Positions 54,155-63,256 of a stretch of 64,000 nt of DNA are shown here, in pieces. The DNA comes from Oceanobacillus profundus (GTDB lineage Bacteria; Bacillota; Bacilli; Bacillales; Amphibacillaceae), in the NCBI RefSeq assembly GCF_003515705.1, contig NZ_QWEH01000001.1, forward strand, positions 310,001-374,000, in the 5' to 3' direction. The notes under the pieces were generated by a model. The model searched no databases. It was not told the origin of the DNA and saw nothing but the letters and a program-made list of their open reading frames with translations. Position 1 is the stretch's first letter. Every line of letters begins with the position of its first letter. Both the position numbers and the translations under genes were made by a program.

Positions 54155-54469
54155 ATGTCACGAAAAATTCTCGCATATTTCGACTCAGAGAATGATGCAG
54201 AATCGGCAAAAGCAACCCTCCAAACGCTGAAAGTTTGTCATGTTATCGTGGATAAGCTTCCAGATACGGATGAAAAAGTAAGTTATATACCATTTACTCC
54301 GACAGGACAATCTCAGGGAGCGATTGGCACAATTGGCTTAAAAAATCATAATAGTGAAGAGAATGAAGGGCAAGTAACACATTTACTTGAGGCCCAAGTA
54401 GAAGAGGAGGATTTCGAAAAGGCAATGCAATATCTGATGGATAATAATGGGTACGAAATAGAGGGATAA
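54155..54469 (+). CDS. small uncharacterised protein
   Basis: The 104-residue soluble acidic protein opens with a strand and helix (RKILAYFDSENDAESAKATL) that resembles the alpha/beta half of YflT-type stress proteins, and ends with a helix (EEEDFEKAMQYLMDNNGYEI). No catalytic motif is seen. ATG 54155 lies 10 bp after AAAGGATG. It may be a second stress-type protein; function unknown. Confidence 0.6.
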   Translation: MSRKILAYFDSENDAESAKATLQTLKVCHVIVDKLPDTDEKVSYIPFTPTGQSQGAIGTIGLKNHNSEENEGQVTHLLEAQVEEEDFEKAMQYLMDNNGYEIEG

Positions 54470-54470
54470 A

Positions 54471-54507
54471 GCTGCAGCAGAGCTTAACAATGCTAACCCT
54501 GCTGCAA
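54471..54507. terminator. terminator between convergent genes
   Basis: TGCAGCAG (54473-54480) pairs with CTGCTGCA (54499-54506). The T tails are weak on both sides, but it sits exactly between two convergent stop codons. Confidence 0.6.
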
Positions 54508-54510
54508 TCA

Positions 54511-55791
54511 TTAATTATTAAGTGAAAATAATTTTCGTGGCCTTCCTTTTAAATAAGGACGTTCTTCTCCAGATACTTTTATGACATTACCAGATAGCAG
54601 CTTATTGACAGTTCTTTCAGCACTGCGTTTTGTAACTTTATAATACGCAGCAATGTCGTTTGAAGAGAAAGGTTCATTATTTCTATCCGTTATAAAATCA
54701 ATGAAATTATAGGAAAGTTCATTGTTCAATCGAGCTTTATGAATCAAGGCATGAAATAATTGAGATGTATCGATATCTCTGCGAATGCCAATCGGACCAA
54801 TTGTATCCTTTCTTTCATTGACAATATAACAGAGGCTATGATTTTCATTTTTACATTTTTCTAATGCTAAACGTGCATGCGCTTCAGCTTCACTTGCTGA
54901 TAGACCGAGACCAAATCCAATGTCGATTGGGATATTCAACTCTGCTTCAAACTCACGAAGAAGAGGGAAATCTCGATAATGATTTTGTAAATGATCAATC
55001 AACTTTTTGGTTCCTACTACCACAAATTGATGATCGTCTTTTATCGTGAGCAGTGAATCGGTTCGTTCAGCAAATCGAACCAAAAGACTTTGCATTTTGG
55101 TAGTTAACGCTTTCAATTCTTGTTCCTCATGTTGATCTTGATTTTTCATGCGGATATATCCAGCTACGAGAAGAGCACTCTTGTGTTGGTTCAGTTCGGT
55201 AAGGGATTTTGCAGATTGAATGGCATGTAATAAATTTATCTCTGGTATAATCATGCAACTGCCTGGAATATCAGCTTCTCTTAGTTGTACCTCTACTTCT
55301 TTGCTTGATGTAAGTACATAATCAATTTTACCTTCATCCCAGAGTTTTTGATGAAATCTTGTAATTTGTTGAATATCAGTGGATTCATCTGCCCCATAGC
55401 TATAATGATAAATCTGTTTATTATCAAAGCTAAGTTCTTTTGCGACCTCCTCAACATGCTGTCCGTTAAGTACATCGATGGAAATACGATCGAGTTCTTG
55501 ATTGTAATCGTTTCTTAAACGATAGAAAGAGGTGAGTATCATATACTCATCAAAAGCAACCTGTACAGCTGGCAATCGTTTCTTTTTTATTTTTTCTCTG
55601 GCATACAAATAGGATGTTGCTTCCGTAAATAAATAAATATCACACATGAAAGCCCTTTCAATTAATTCGGGGGTTTCACTTGAATGTGTGTATATAAACG
55701 GAAGGATATCCAAATTTTCATCATGTTTTGCTAGTGTATGTACACGCTTTATCGTTTCTTCAATTCCAAAAACTGCAATTTTAACTTTCAT
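54511..55791 (-). CDS. regulator with PrpR_N-like sensor, GGDEF-like and winged-HTH domains
   Basis: The 426-residue protein appears to have three parts. The N-terminal 200 residues resemble a PrpR_N-type ligand-binding fold (YVLTSSKEVEVQLREADIPG, then IIPEINLLHAI). A degenerate nucleotide-cyclase-like domain spans about 215-345 (DIGFGLGLSASEAEAHARLALEKCK, with no GGDEF signature). A C-terminal winged HTH is at about 360-425 (SSNDIAAYYKVTKRSAERTVNKLL). ATG 55791 follows GGAGTG. It lies 17 bp after the serine hydrolase gene on the same strand and likely controls this peptide-uptake locus. The family is not firmly recognised. Confidence 0.65.
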   Translation of the reverse strand: MKVKIAVFGIEETIKRVHTLAKHDENLDILPFIYTHSSETPELIERAFMCDIYLFTEATSYLYAREKIKKKRLPAVQVAFDEYMILTSFYRLRNDYNQELDRISIDVLNGQHVEEVAKELSFDNKQIYHYSYGADESTDIQQITRFHQKLWDEGKIDYVLTSSKEVEVQLREADIPGSCMIIPEINLLHAIQSAKSLTELNQHKSALLVAGYIRMKNQDQHEEQELKALTTKMQSLLVRFAERTDSLLTIKDDHQFVVVGTKKLIDHLQNHYRDFPLLREFEAELNIPIDIGFGLGLSASEAEAHARLALEKCKNENHSLCYIVNERKDTIGPIGIRRDIDTSQLFHALIHKARLNNELSYNFIDFITDRNNEPFSSNDIAAYYKVTKRSAERTVNKLLSGNVIKVSGEERPYLKGRPRKLFSLNN

Positions 55792-55808
55792 GTCGTACAC
55801 TCCGTTCC

Positions 55809-56618
55809 TTACTGTTTTTTAGATAATGACCCATTCGTTACATAGTTCATTAAATACCTACCGACTTCTGCTATGAAATGTTGTGCTATACCATTATTTT
55901 CCCATCCCTCTGTTAATACAGCAACCTCTAACTTCCTTCCAGTTGATTCCATAATCGCTACATCATGCTCTACTCCAGGCAATTCTCCGGTTTTATGATA
56001 AATATTCAGCTTACAATTATTCATTTGATATGCTGCTAATTTATTGTTGAATTGCTGATTTTTAAGTAACCTTCGAACTTCTTGCCGCAAATTTTTGCTA
56101 TAGGGACCGTTATCGCTGGAAAAAAGCTTAAGTAAGTGAACGATATCTGCTGCAGTAGTAATATTCTCGTTGCCGCTTGCTTGTGCTTCTTGATCCATAA
56201 ATTTACGTTTAATTATTGTATCCTGACAGCCGAGCTTTTTAATAGAATGATTGATACGGTCGATACCGATCATATCAAGTAATATGTTGGAAGCAGTGTT
56301 ATCGGAAACGATAATCATAAGCTCCAATAGATTCTGGTAACTATACGTGTTGTGTTTTGTTAAATAGTTAATGACACCTGCACCTTCTACCATCGCCTCA
56401 GGTTTAATAGAAATGAGTTGTTCCCTTTGGATGCGACCAGCTTCAATCTGCTGCAATACCTCAGCAAGAATAAATAGCTTAACAACACTCGCAGCTTTTC
56501 TTGGCGTATTTGCATTAAATTGAATAGTACCTTCTGTGCTGTGAACAACAATTGATATTTTATCAAGGTTGATAGGAGATATAGAAAGTAAAGCTTTTTT
56601 TAATTCGAATAAATTCAT
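55809..56618 (-). CDS. cytoplasmic class A beta-lactamase-fold serine hydrolase
   Basis: The 269-residue protein has the three active-site motifs of the family: S44-x-x-K47 (ASVVKL), S105-D106-N107 and K209-T210-G211, with an omega-loop-like DQEAQASGNENITTAAD. Class A beta-lactamases are secreted, but this protein has no signal peptide, so it acts inside the cell. Together with a regulator downstream and peptide-uptake genes opposite, this suggests hydrolysis of imported peptides, amides or muropeptides rather than antibiotic resistance. Activity on beta-lactams is not excluded. Confidence 0.8.
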   Translation of the reverse strand: MNLFELKKALLSISPINLDKISIVVHSTEGTIQFNANTPRKAASVVKLFILAEVLQQIEAGRIQREQLISIKPEAMVEGAGVINYLTKHNTYSYQNLLELMIIVSDNTASNILLDMIGIDRINHSIKKLGCQDTIIKRKFMDQEAQASGNENITTAADIVHLLKLFSSDNGPYSKNLRQEVRRLLKNQQFNNKLAAYQMNNCKLNIYHKTGELPGVEHDVAIMESTGRKLEVAVLTEGWENNGIAQHFIAEVGRYLMNYVTNGSLSKKQ

Positions 56619-57024
56619 TACTTTCTTCCACCTTACTATAATTACAGCAGTATTAGTTTAAGTTATATCATATTGAATTTTCATAATATTGTCAAGAAGA
56701 CTCGTTAATTTGCAAGAAGACAAGATATGTGACAAGAGCTTTAATTGTTCGTCTGTTTTCTCCATATTTTTTAAACATGTATTCTGGACGAAAACTATAC
56801 TAACGTCCTACTGAAAACGTTAACAATTGATAGATGTATAAAACTTAACGTGTATATGTAACTAGAACGTAGTAACTATAAAAATTATCAAATTATAATG
56901 AAATTTTTTCATATATCATTGTAAATTTTAGAATAATAGGGTAATATATTGGAAGATAGCTTTATGTTAAAATATATTTACATATATTTACAAAGCTATT
57001 ACAAAGAAACAGGGGGTTAAATAC
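56619..57024. other. divergent regulatory region of the peptide-uptake locus
   Basis: The gap of 406 bp separates the divergent hydrolase and lipoprotein genes. It has a perfect cre-like site (listed separately) and four AACGT motifs at 56802, 56816, 56847 and 56866. The last 70 bp are very AT-rich, with TTAAAAT about 55 bp before the lipoprotein gene as a possible -10. No gene is seen. Confidence 0.45.
56812..56825 (+). promoter_or_regulatory. cre-like CcpA operator
   Basis: TGAAAACGTTAACA matches the cre consensus TGWAANCGNTNWCA at all positions. It lies in the divergent region, about 200 bp before the lipoprotein gene and 195 bp before the hydrolase gene. Confidence 0.6.
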
Positions 57025-58638
57025 ATGAAATTGTCTAAAAAGTCATTATTATTGTTGGTTTTTGGACTGCTGCTTAGTGTTCTAGTAGCATGTGCAAGTG
57101 AGCCAGATGAAAATGATTCCGCTAATGAAGGAACAGATGAAGGTACAGAAGATGCTGCTCCTGCAGGAGAACAAGATCTAATGATTGCAACTCTATCGGA
57201 TGCTGTATCCTTAGATCCAGCTGGTTCAAACGATACTCCTTCAAGTAACGTTCAAGCGAATATCTTTGAATCATTAACAAAACAGGACGAAAATATGGAA
57301 GTACAACCAAGCCTAGCTGAAAGCTGGGAACAAGTTGAAGATACAGTATGGGAATTTAAATTACGTGAAGGTGTAAAATTCCACGATGGTACAGACTTTA
57401 ACGCAGAAGCAGTTAAGGCAAGTATTGAACGTATATTAGATCCAGAAGTTGCATCGCCACGTCTATTTCTATATGAAATGATTACAGATATTGAAGTAGT
57501 AGATGACTATACAATTCGCTTTACAACAGAATACCCATTCTCACCACTGCCAGCTCACTTAGCACATAACGGTGGAGGTATCATTTCACCAGCTGTCATT
57601 GAAGAAGACTACGCTGCTATAGAAGCTGGAGAGGATCCAGGAAGTGTTATTAACGAAAAACCATATGGTACAGGATTCTTTAAATTTGAAGAATGGCAAC
57701 CAGGAACACAAATTACACTCGTTAAGAATGATGATTATTGGGGAGAGCAAGCTTTGCTTGACTCTGTAACATTTAAAGTTGTTGGAGAAGGCTTAACTCG
57801 TGTTGCTGAATTAGAAACAGGTACATCACATATTGCTGACCCAATCAGTCCGAACGATGTTGCTCAGATTGAAGGGATGGACGGTGCAAGTCCAGCAAAA
57901 CAAGCAAGTGTGAGCTTATCTTACATTGGATTTAATATGGAAAAAGAGCCATTTAATGATCCGTTAGTTCGTCAAGCAATCAACTTGGCTGTTGATAAAG
58001 AGCAAATCATTACAGGTATTTATGATGGAAATGGTGTACCAGCAGTTGGGCCATTAGCACCAGGAGTACTTGGATATGATGAAAATGCTCCAGGACTTGA
58101 ATATGATCCAGATCGCGCTAGAGAACTCTTAGCTGAAGCAGGCTATGAAGATGGATTCTCTACAACACTTTGGACAAATGATAGTCCAGAACGTATGGAT
58201 ACAGCAACAAACCTACAAGCACAGCTTGCTGATTTTGGTATTAAAGTAGAAATTGAAGTCCTTGAGTGGGGCGCATATCTTGAGCAGACTGCACAAGGCG
58301 AGCATGATATGTTCATCCTTGGCTGGTCAACAGTAACAGGGGATGCAGACTATGGATTATATCCATTGTTCCACTCTGACAATGTTGGAGAACCTGGAAA
58401 CCGTACATTCTTAAAAGATGATGAGTTAGATGCATTGTTAGAAGAAGCTCGTCAAGAGGCAGAGCCTGACGCTCGTCTTGAGTTGTACAGTGAAATTCAA
58501 ACAAAGTTAACTGATCTTGCACCAATGCTTTATATTCATCACCAAGAATTCTTGTTAGGTGTTAGTGATAAGGTTCAAGGATTAACACAGTTACCAACTG
58601 GAATCTTGCAATTACATGAGGTATCTATTCAAGAATAA
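57025..58638 (+). CDS. peptide/dipeptide ABC substrate-binding lipoprotein
   Basis: The 537-residue protein has a lipoprotein signal peptide (lipobox LVAC, Cys about 23), an acidic linker and an SBP_bac_5 (OppA/DppA-type) domain from about residue 50. GVKFHDGTDFNAEAVKASIERIL and FNDPLVRQAINLAVDK are family motifs. It captures peptides or glutathione-like ligands outside the membrane. AGGGGG lies before the ATG. The matching permease and ATPase genes are convergent, on the other strand, rather than in one operon. Confidence 0.88.
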   Translation: MKLSKKSLLLLVFGLLLSVLVACASEPDENDSANEGTDEGTEDAAPAGEQDLMIATLSDAVSLDPAGSNDTPSSNVQANIFESLTKQDENMEVQPSLAESWEQVEDTVWEFKLREGVKFHDGTDFNAEAVKASIERILDPEVASPRLFLYEMITDIEVVDDYTIRFTTEYPFSPLPAHLAHNGGGIISPAVIEEDYAAIEAGEDPGSVINEKPYGTGFFKFEEWQPGTQITLVKNDDYWGEQALLDSVTFKVVGEGLTRVAELETGTSHIADPISPNDVAQIEGMDGASPAKQASVSLSYIGFNMEKEPFNDPLVRQAINLAVDKEQIITGIYDGNGVPAVGPLAPGVLGYDENAPGLEYDPDRARELLAEAGYEDGFSTTLWTNDSPERMDTATNLQAQLADFGIKVEIEVLEWGAYLEQTAQGEHDMFILGWSTVTGDADYGLYPLFHSDNVGEPGNRTFLKDDELDALLEEARQEAEPDARLELYSEIQTKLTDLAPMLYIHHQEFLLGVSDKVQGLTQLPTGILQLHEVSIQE

Positions 58639-58683
58639 TAAACGCTCTGCATTCACGGAGTTATCCGAGTTTGATAAGCGATT

Positions 58684-58718
58684 CGAAAAGCCCGCTAAGT
58701 ATCTTAGGGGCTTTTCGC
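58684..58718 (+). terminator. terminator of the peptide-binding lipoprotein gene
   Basis: CGAAAAGCCC (58684-58693) and GGGCTTTTCG pair, with an inner CTAAG/CTTAG stem; the T run lies in the right arm. Confidence 0.85.
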
Positions 58719-58772
58719 TTTGGCTTAGAAGAGGATAGGGATTTGGAAGCTGTGACCTGTTACAGTGGTATC

Positions 58773-58803
58773 AAAAAAAGCGCTCATTACAATAATGAGC
58801 GCT
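58773..58803 (-). terminator. terminator of the dpp-type operon
   Basis: AGCGCTCATTA (58779-58789) pairs perfectly with TAATGAGCGCT (58793-58803) around a 3-nt loop. The A run at 58773-58779 becomes a U run on the minus strand. Confidence 0.92.
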
Positions 58804-58815
58804 ATTTGATACTGA

Positions 58816-59835
58816 TTAAACTGTAGTAGGTTGGTGCTTCCCGGATTTAATGTCTTCCATATAGTGACATGCTGCCATATGTCCGTCTAACATTCCGTCT
58901 GCTTTACGAAGCTCTGGTGTTTCGGTTCGACATAGGTCAGTTGCAAATGGACAACGAGTATGGAATCTGCAACCTTTTGGTGGATCAATTGGTGAAGGTA
59001 CATCACCTTTTAAGATGATCCGCTCTTTTTTCTTATCCATATCTGTACTAGGGATTGCAGAGAGCAAAGCCGTAGTATATGGATGCATTGTATTATCAAA
59101 TAGTGATTTTTTATCAGCAATCTCAACGATTTTCCCTAGGTACATTACGATAATTCGATCTGAGATATGTCGTACAACCCCTAAATCATGTGAGATAAAT
59201 AGATACGTTAATTTGAATTCACGTTGCAGCTTTTTCAATAGATTAATAACCTGTGCTTGGATAGAAACATCTAACGCTGATACAGCTTCATCTGCGATGA
59301 TTAGCTGTGGATTAACGGAGAGAGCCCGAGCAATTCCGATCCGCTGACGTTGACCACCACTGAATTCATGAGGGAGTCTATCTGCTTGGTGTGGTCCTAG
59401 ACCAACCGTTTCCATCAATTCAATTACACGATCATTCCGTTCGTTTTTTGGTACGGAGTTTTGAATCTCCATCGCTTCTGTCAGAATTTGGCGTACCGTA
59501 TGACGCGGGTTAATCGATGCGTATGGATCTTGGAAAATGATCTGCATATTTTTACGATTTTTATTCATTTCTCGTTTGTTGTATGCAAGCAGATTTTTCC
59601 CATCGAATTCAACTTCACCAGATGTTGGTTCATCAAGGCGTAAAATGGCTCTTCCTGTTGTAGATTTCCCACAGCCTGATTCTCCTACGATACTTAATGT
59701 TTCTCCTTCATAAACTGTAAAGGATACACCGTCTACAGCTTTTACATGATTTACGGTACGTCCTAAAATCCCGCCTTTAATTGGGAAATATTGTTTTAAA
59801 TCAGTAACTTTCAGTAGTTCTTTCTGTTTCTGCAT
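58816..59835 (-). CDS. dppF: peptide ABC transporter ATPase, DppF/OppF type
   Basis: The 339-residue ATPase has Walker A GESGCGKST (about residue 50), signature EFSGGQRQRIGIARAL (about 160) and Walker B LIIADEAVSALD. The C-terminal oligopeptide-transporter domain has a Cys-rich segment (CRFHTRCPFATDLC) that may bind a 4Fe-4S cluster, as in relatives. I chose ATG 59835, 8 bp after GGAGG; ATG 59841 is too close to the site. It overlaps the end of dppD by 35 bp. Confidence 0.9.
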   Translation of the reverse strand: MQKQKELLKVTDLKQYFPIKGGILGRTVNHVKAVDGVSFTVYEGETLSIVGESGCGKSTTGRAILRLDEPTSGEVEFDGKNLLAYNKREMNKNRKNMQIIFQDPYASINPRHTVRQILTEAMEIQNSVPKNERNDRVIELMETVGLGPHQADRLPHEFSGGQRQRIGIARALSVNPQLIIADEAVSALDVSIQAQVINLLKKLQREFKLTYLFISHDLGVVRHISDRIIVMYLGKIVEIADKKSLFDNTMHPYTTALLSAIPSTDMDKKKERIILKGDVPSPIDPPKGCRFHTRCPFATDLCRTETPELRKADGMLDGHMAACHYMEDIKSGKHQPTTV

Positions 59836-60853
59836 GAACATTCACCTCCGGATCGCCATCCCATTCATCTGAATAGATCCAGCAACGAATTTGGTTCCCT
59901 TCCTCATCTGTGACGAGGTCAGGTAATTTTTCTCTGCACATTTCTGTCGCGAATGGACAGCGTGGAGCAAAACGGCAGCCTTTAGGCATCTCCGCAGGGC
60001 TAGGTACAGATCCTCTTATTACAGCTAAATCACCTTCAATATCTTGGTCATGCTGTGGAATAGATTTCATTAAGCCAACTGTATACGGATGCTTAGGAGC
60101 CTTGAATAATGTTTTTGTATCGGTATACTCAACAACCTTTCCGCAATACATAACAGCAACATAATCACATGTTTCTGCTACGACACCAAGGTCATGTGTA
60201 ATTAATAGTACACCCATACCGAGTCGTTCTTGCAAGTCTTTAATTAAATCAAGAATTTGCGCTTGGATTGTTACATCAAGTGCTGTTGTTGGTTCATCAG
60301 CGATGAGTAGTTCTGGATTACAGGCAAGCGCCATTGCAATCATAACACGCTGTCTCATTCCCCCTGAAAGCTCGTGTGGATACTGATTGACACGCTTTTC
60401 CGGGGAAGGAATTCCAACTAATTTCAGCATTTCAACGGAACGCTGTTTTGCTTGTTTTTTATTTAAACCTTGATGGATTTTATAAGCTTCACTAATCTGT
60501 TGGCCAACTGTAAACGTTGGATTTAACGAAGTCATTGGCTCCTGGAATATCATTGATATTTCATTACCGCGTATTTTGCGCATATTAGCTTCGCTTTTAT
60601 CAAGTAAGTTTTCTCCTTTAAACTTGATTTCACCACCAACTATTTTTCCAGGCTCTTTAAGCAGGCGAAGAATGGAAAGGGAGGTGATACTTTTACCTGA
60701 TCCTGACTCCCCAACGACACCGAGAATCTTCCCTTTTGGGATTGCAAAAGAAACACCGTCAACTGCTTTAACCTCTAAATCTTTAGTGAAGAAGGAAGTC
60801 TGTAAATCTTTGATTTCCAATATATTCTCATAGGAATTTGGTGCACTTGTCAT
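59801..60853 (-). CDS. dppD: peptide ABC transporter ATPase, DppD/OppD type
   Basis: The 350-residue ATPase has Walker A GESGSGKS (about residue 48), signature [16 protein letters not shown] and Walker [13 protein letters not shown], with the C-terminal oligopeptide domain [14 protein letters not shown]. It pairs with DppF as a heterodimeric motor. AGGAGCTTCTT precedes the ATG. It lies 62 bp after dppB. Confidence 0.9.
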   Translation of the reverse strand: MTSAPNSYENILEIKDLQTSFFTKDLEVKAVDGVSFAIPKGKILGVVGESGSGKSITSLSILRLLKEPGKIVGGEIKFKGENLLDKSEANMRKIRGNEISMIFQEPMTSLNPTFTVGQQISEAYKIHQGLNKKQAKQRSVEMLKLVGIPSPEKRVNQYPHELSGGMRQRVMIAMALACNPELLIADEPTTALDVTIQAQILDLIKDLQERLGMGVLLITHDLGVVAETCDYVAVMYCGKVVEYTDTKTLFKAPKHPYTVGLMKSIPQHDQDIEGDLAVIRGSVPSPAEMPKGCRFAPRCPFATEMCREKLPDLVTDEEGNQIRCWIYSDEWDGDPEVNVHAETERTTESY

Positions 60854-60915
60854 ATAAGAAGCTCCTTTCTGACAATAGAATGTTCAAAATGTTCTATTTG
60901 AACAAATGATAGCAA

Positions 60916-61872
60916 TCAGTCTAGATCAATTCGTTTATTTAAATATCGATACGTAATGTCAACTGCTAAGTTAACGAAGATGAATAATAGAGCAACGACT
61001 AAGATGGTTCCTTGGACTACTGGGAAGTCACGTGCTCGAATAGAATCGATGATTAGTTTTCCCATACCGTTTACGGCAAATACACTCTCTGTAAGTACAG
61101 CTCCACCTAACAGACCTCCGAATTGAAGACCAACTACGGTAACAACAGGTATCAATGCATTTTTAAGTGCATGGCGATAAATAACAACTCGTTCCTTAAC
61201 ACCTTTTGCTCTTGCAGTACGAATATAGTCTTGGTCAATTACATCGAGCATACTCGAACGTGTCATTCTTGCAATAATGGCTGCGCTACCCGTACCCAGA
61301 GTTAGAACTGGTAATACGACCTGTGCGAAGCTTCCCCAACCAGATGGCTTAAACCAACTGGTGTCACTAAAGAATGGAACCCAGCTAGGAAGATCAATAC
61401 CGATGGCAAACCATTGGATAAGCATAAGTCCGAGCCAGAAGTTCGGCATGGATAGTCCAAAAAGTGCAAGAATCATAAGAGATGTATCAGCTAGAGAGTA
61501 TCGCTTCGTGGCTGATATGACACCGACGATAAGCCCGATAAATACGGCAACAACTGTACTGTAAATCGCAAGTTCTACCGTAACCCAAAATCGTGCTCCA
61601 ATTTCAGCTGTTACATCTCGTCCACTACGCATGGAGTTTCCAAGATCACCTTGAACAGCATCCTTTACATAATTAAAATACTGAACCGGTAATGGATCAT
61701 TTAGACCCAATCTTTCTCTAATATTTTCAACCTGTTCCTTTGGTGCGCTTTCACCTGCCATAATTTGAGCAGGATCCCCTGGTACTAAGTGCATCATACT
61801 AAATACTAGAATTGAAACCCCGATTAAAACGGGAATAGTTTGAATAATTCTTCGGATAATAAACTTAAACAA
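60916..61872 (-). CDS. dppB: peptide ABC transporter permease, DppB type
   Basis: The 318-residue permease has six transmembrane helices (the first at residues 8-30, TIPVLIGVSILVFSMMHL) and the EAA loop RTARAKGVKERVVIYRHALKNALIP that contacts the ATPases. The GNSMRSGRDVT segment is typical of DppB/GsiC. The gene begins 16 bp after dppC. Confidence 0.92.
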   Translation of the reverse strand: MFKFIIRRIIQTIPVLIGVSILVFSMMHLVPGDPAQIMAGESAPKEQVENIRERLGLNDPLPVQYFNYVKDAVQGDLGNSMRSGRDVTAEIGARFWVTVELAIYSTVVAVFIGLIVGVISATKRYSLADTSLMILALFGLSMPNFWLGLMLIQWFAIGIDLPSWVPFFSDTSWFKPSGWGSFAQVVLPVLTLGTGSAAIIARMTRSSMLDVIDQDYIRTARAKGVKERVVIYRHALKNALIPVVTVVGLQFGGLLGGAVLTESVFAVNGMGKLIIDSIRARDFPVVQGTILVVALLFIFVNLAVDITYRYLNKRIDLD

Positions 61873-61888
61873 GATCTTTCACCTCTTT

Positions 61889-62791
61889 CTACTCTTTTGT
61901 CTTCGGATCGAATGCGTCTCTTAAACCATCACCAAGCATATTGAATGCCAGAACTACAAGCACAATGGCAAGCCCAGGGAAAAGAGCAACATGTGGAGCA
62001 TTGTATAAATAGTTACGCCCGTCACTTAGCATAGCTCCCCATTCAGGTGTAGGTGGCTGAGCACCAAGTCCCAAGAAAGACAATCCACTAGCAGATAAAA
62101 TAGCAGTAGCTATATTAAGAGTAGCTTGCACGATAATTGGTGAAGTAATATTTGGAAAAATGTGTTTAAAAATAATCCGAGCATCACTAGCTCCTAAAGC
62201 TCTCATCGCATCAATATATTCGAGCTTCTTAACAGATAAAGTAGAACCACGAACAATCCTGGCAAATACAGGTACAGATGAGATAGCAACCGCGATAATA
62301 ACATTTTGCAGGCTTCCTCCAAGCACGGTTACGATTGCAAGAGCAAGTAAAATACTAGGAAAAGCAAGTAAGATGTCCATTAATCTCATAAGGATGCTGT
62401 CCGTTCTTCCACCATAATATCCAGCGAAAATTCCAATAAGGACTCCGACTGCACCACCGAGTAGAACAGAGAAAAATCCGACAATTAATGTTAGGTTTGT
62501 TCCGTGAATAATACGGCTAAAAATATCACGACCAAAGTTATCCGTTCCCAGCCAATTATCTCCTGATGGGGGTTGGAGCTTATTCAGCATATCTTGTGTA
62601 TCGGGTTGATATGGTGTGAAGTATGGACCGATTATTGCGACAATTATAAGGAATAAAATTAGAAAACCGCCAACCATAGCTGATTTATTCTTTTTTAGCT
62701 TTCGATATACTAATCTCCAATTTTTGAATCGCGGGTTAGGAGGTTTGATCGCGGTTCTAGTGTTTTCGATATGTTCTGTCGACTGACTCAT
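61889..62791 (-). CDS. dppC: peptide ABC transporter permease, DppC type
   Basis: The 300-residue permease is the first gene of the minus-strand operon. It has a polar N-terminus, then six helices, with EAA loop DAMRALGASDARIIFKHIFPN and the LGTDNFGRDIFSRIIHG segment typical of DppC/GsiD. GGAAGTTAG precedes the ATG. The operon promoter must lie in the repeat-containing region upstream (62,792-63,256). Confidence 0.92.
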   Translation of the reverse strand: MSQSTEHIENTRTAIKPPNPRFKNWRLVYRKLKKNKSAMVGGFLILFLIIVAIIGPYFTPYQPDTQDMLNKLQPPSGDNWLGTDNFGRDIFSRIIHGTNLTLIVGFFSVLLGGAVGVLIGIFAGYYGGRTDSILMRLMDILLAFPSILLALAIVTVLGGSLQNVIIAVAISSVPVFARIVRGSTLSVKKLEYIDAMRALGASDARIIFKHIFPNITSPIIVQATLNIATAILSASGLSFLGLGAQPPTPEWGAMLSDGRNYLYNAPHVALFPGLAIVLVVLAFNMLGDGLRDAFDPKTKE

Positions 62792-62824
62792 AGATTGCTA
62801 ACTTCCTTTCATAAGTAGATTAAA

Positions 62825-62975
62825 AGGTAGTTCAAAAAGCCCGGTGAAAAGGACACGTTTAGACGAGAGGTTGACAATGCTCAACACTTTCTGCAGGGCA
62901 GAGGTGTGAGCTTAATCATATAACCATCGTCCAAAACTACTATGTATTTTTCATCTGCTTTTTGAACACGCACCT
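62825..62975. repeat. MITE-like inverted-repeat element
   Basis: A block of about 150 bp ends in imperfect inverted repeats. GTTCAAAAAGC (62830-62840) and GCTTTTTGAAC (62957-62967) are perfect complements, extended outwards by AGGT/ACCT and inwards by TGAAAA/TTTTCA. No gene is seen inside. It lies directly before the dppC gene and could carry or disturb its promoter. The size and ends suggest a small non-autonomous mobile or REP-like element. Confidence 0.55.
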
Positions 62976-63256
62976 AAATTGCATATTTTTACCCACCATT
63001 TTTCGATTATAACACGAAAAATTGAATTTACAATTTGATTAAAAAGTGGGACTATTGTCGAAAAAAGAAACATACTGGTAAATCAACAATTCGCAATAAA
63101 AATATGTAAATTGGTATTTTTCAGTAATTAAGTCGTCTAATTATTTCGTCTATGGTATGCTAATAACAGAACGAGCATACACATATAGCAATTAAGTGGC
63201 TCATCTAGACAGTAAACCCACTTTACAAAAATGCTTTTAAAAAGGAGTGAGAAAGG

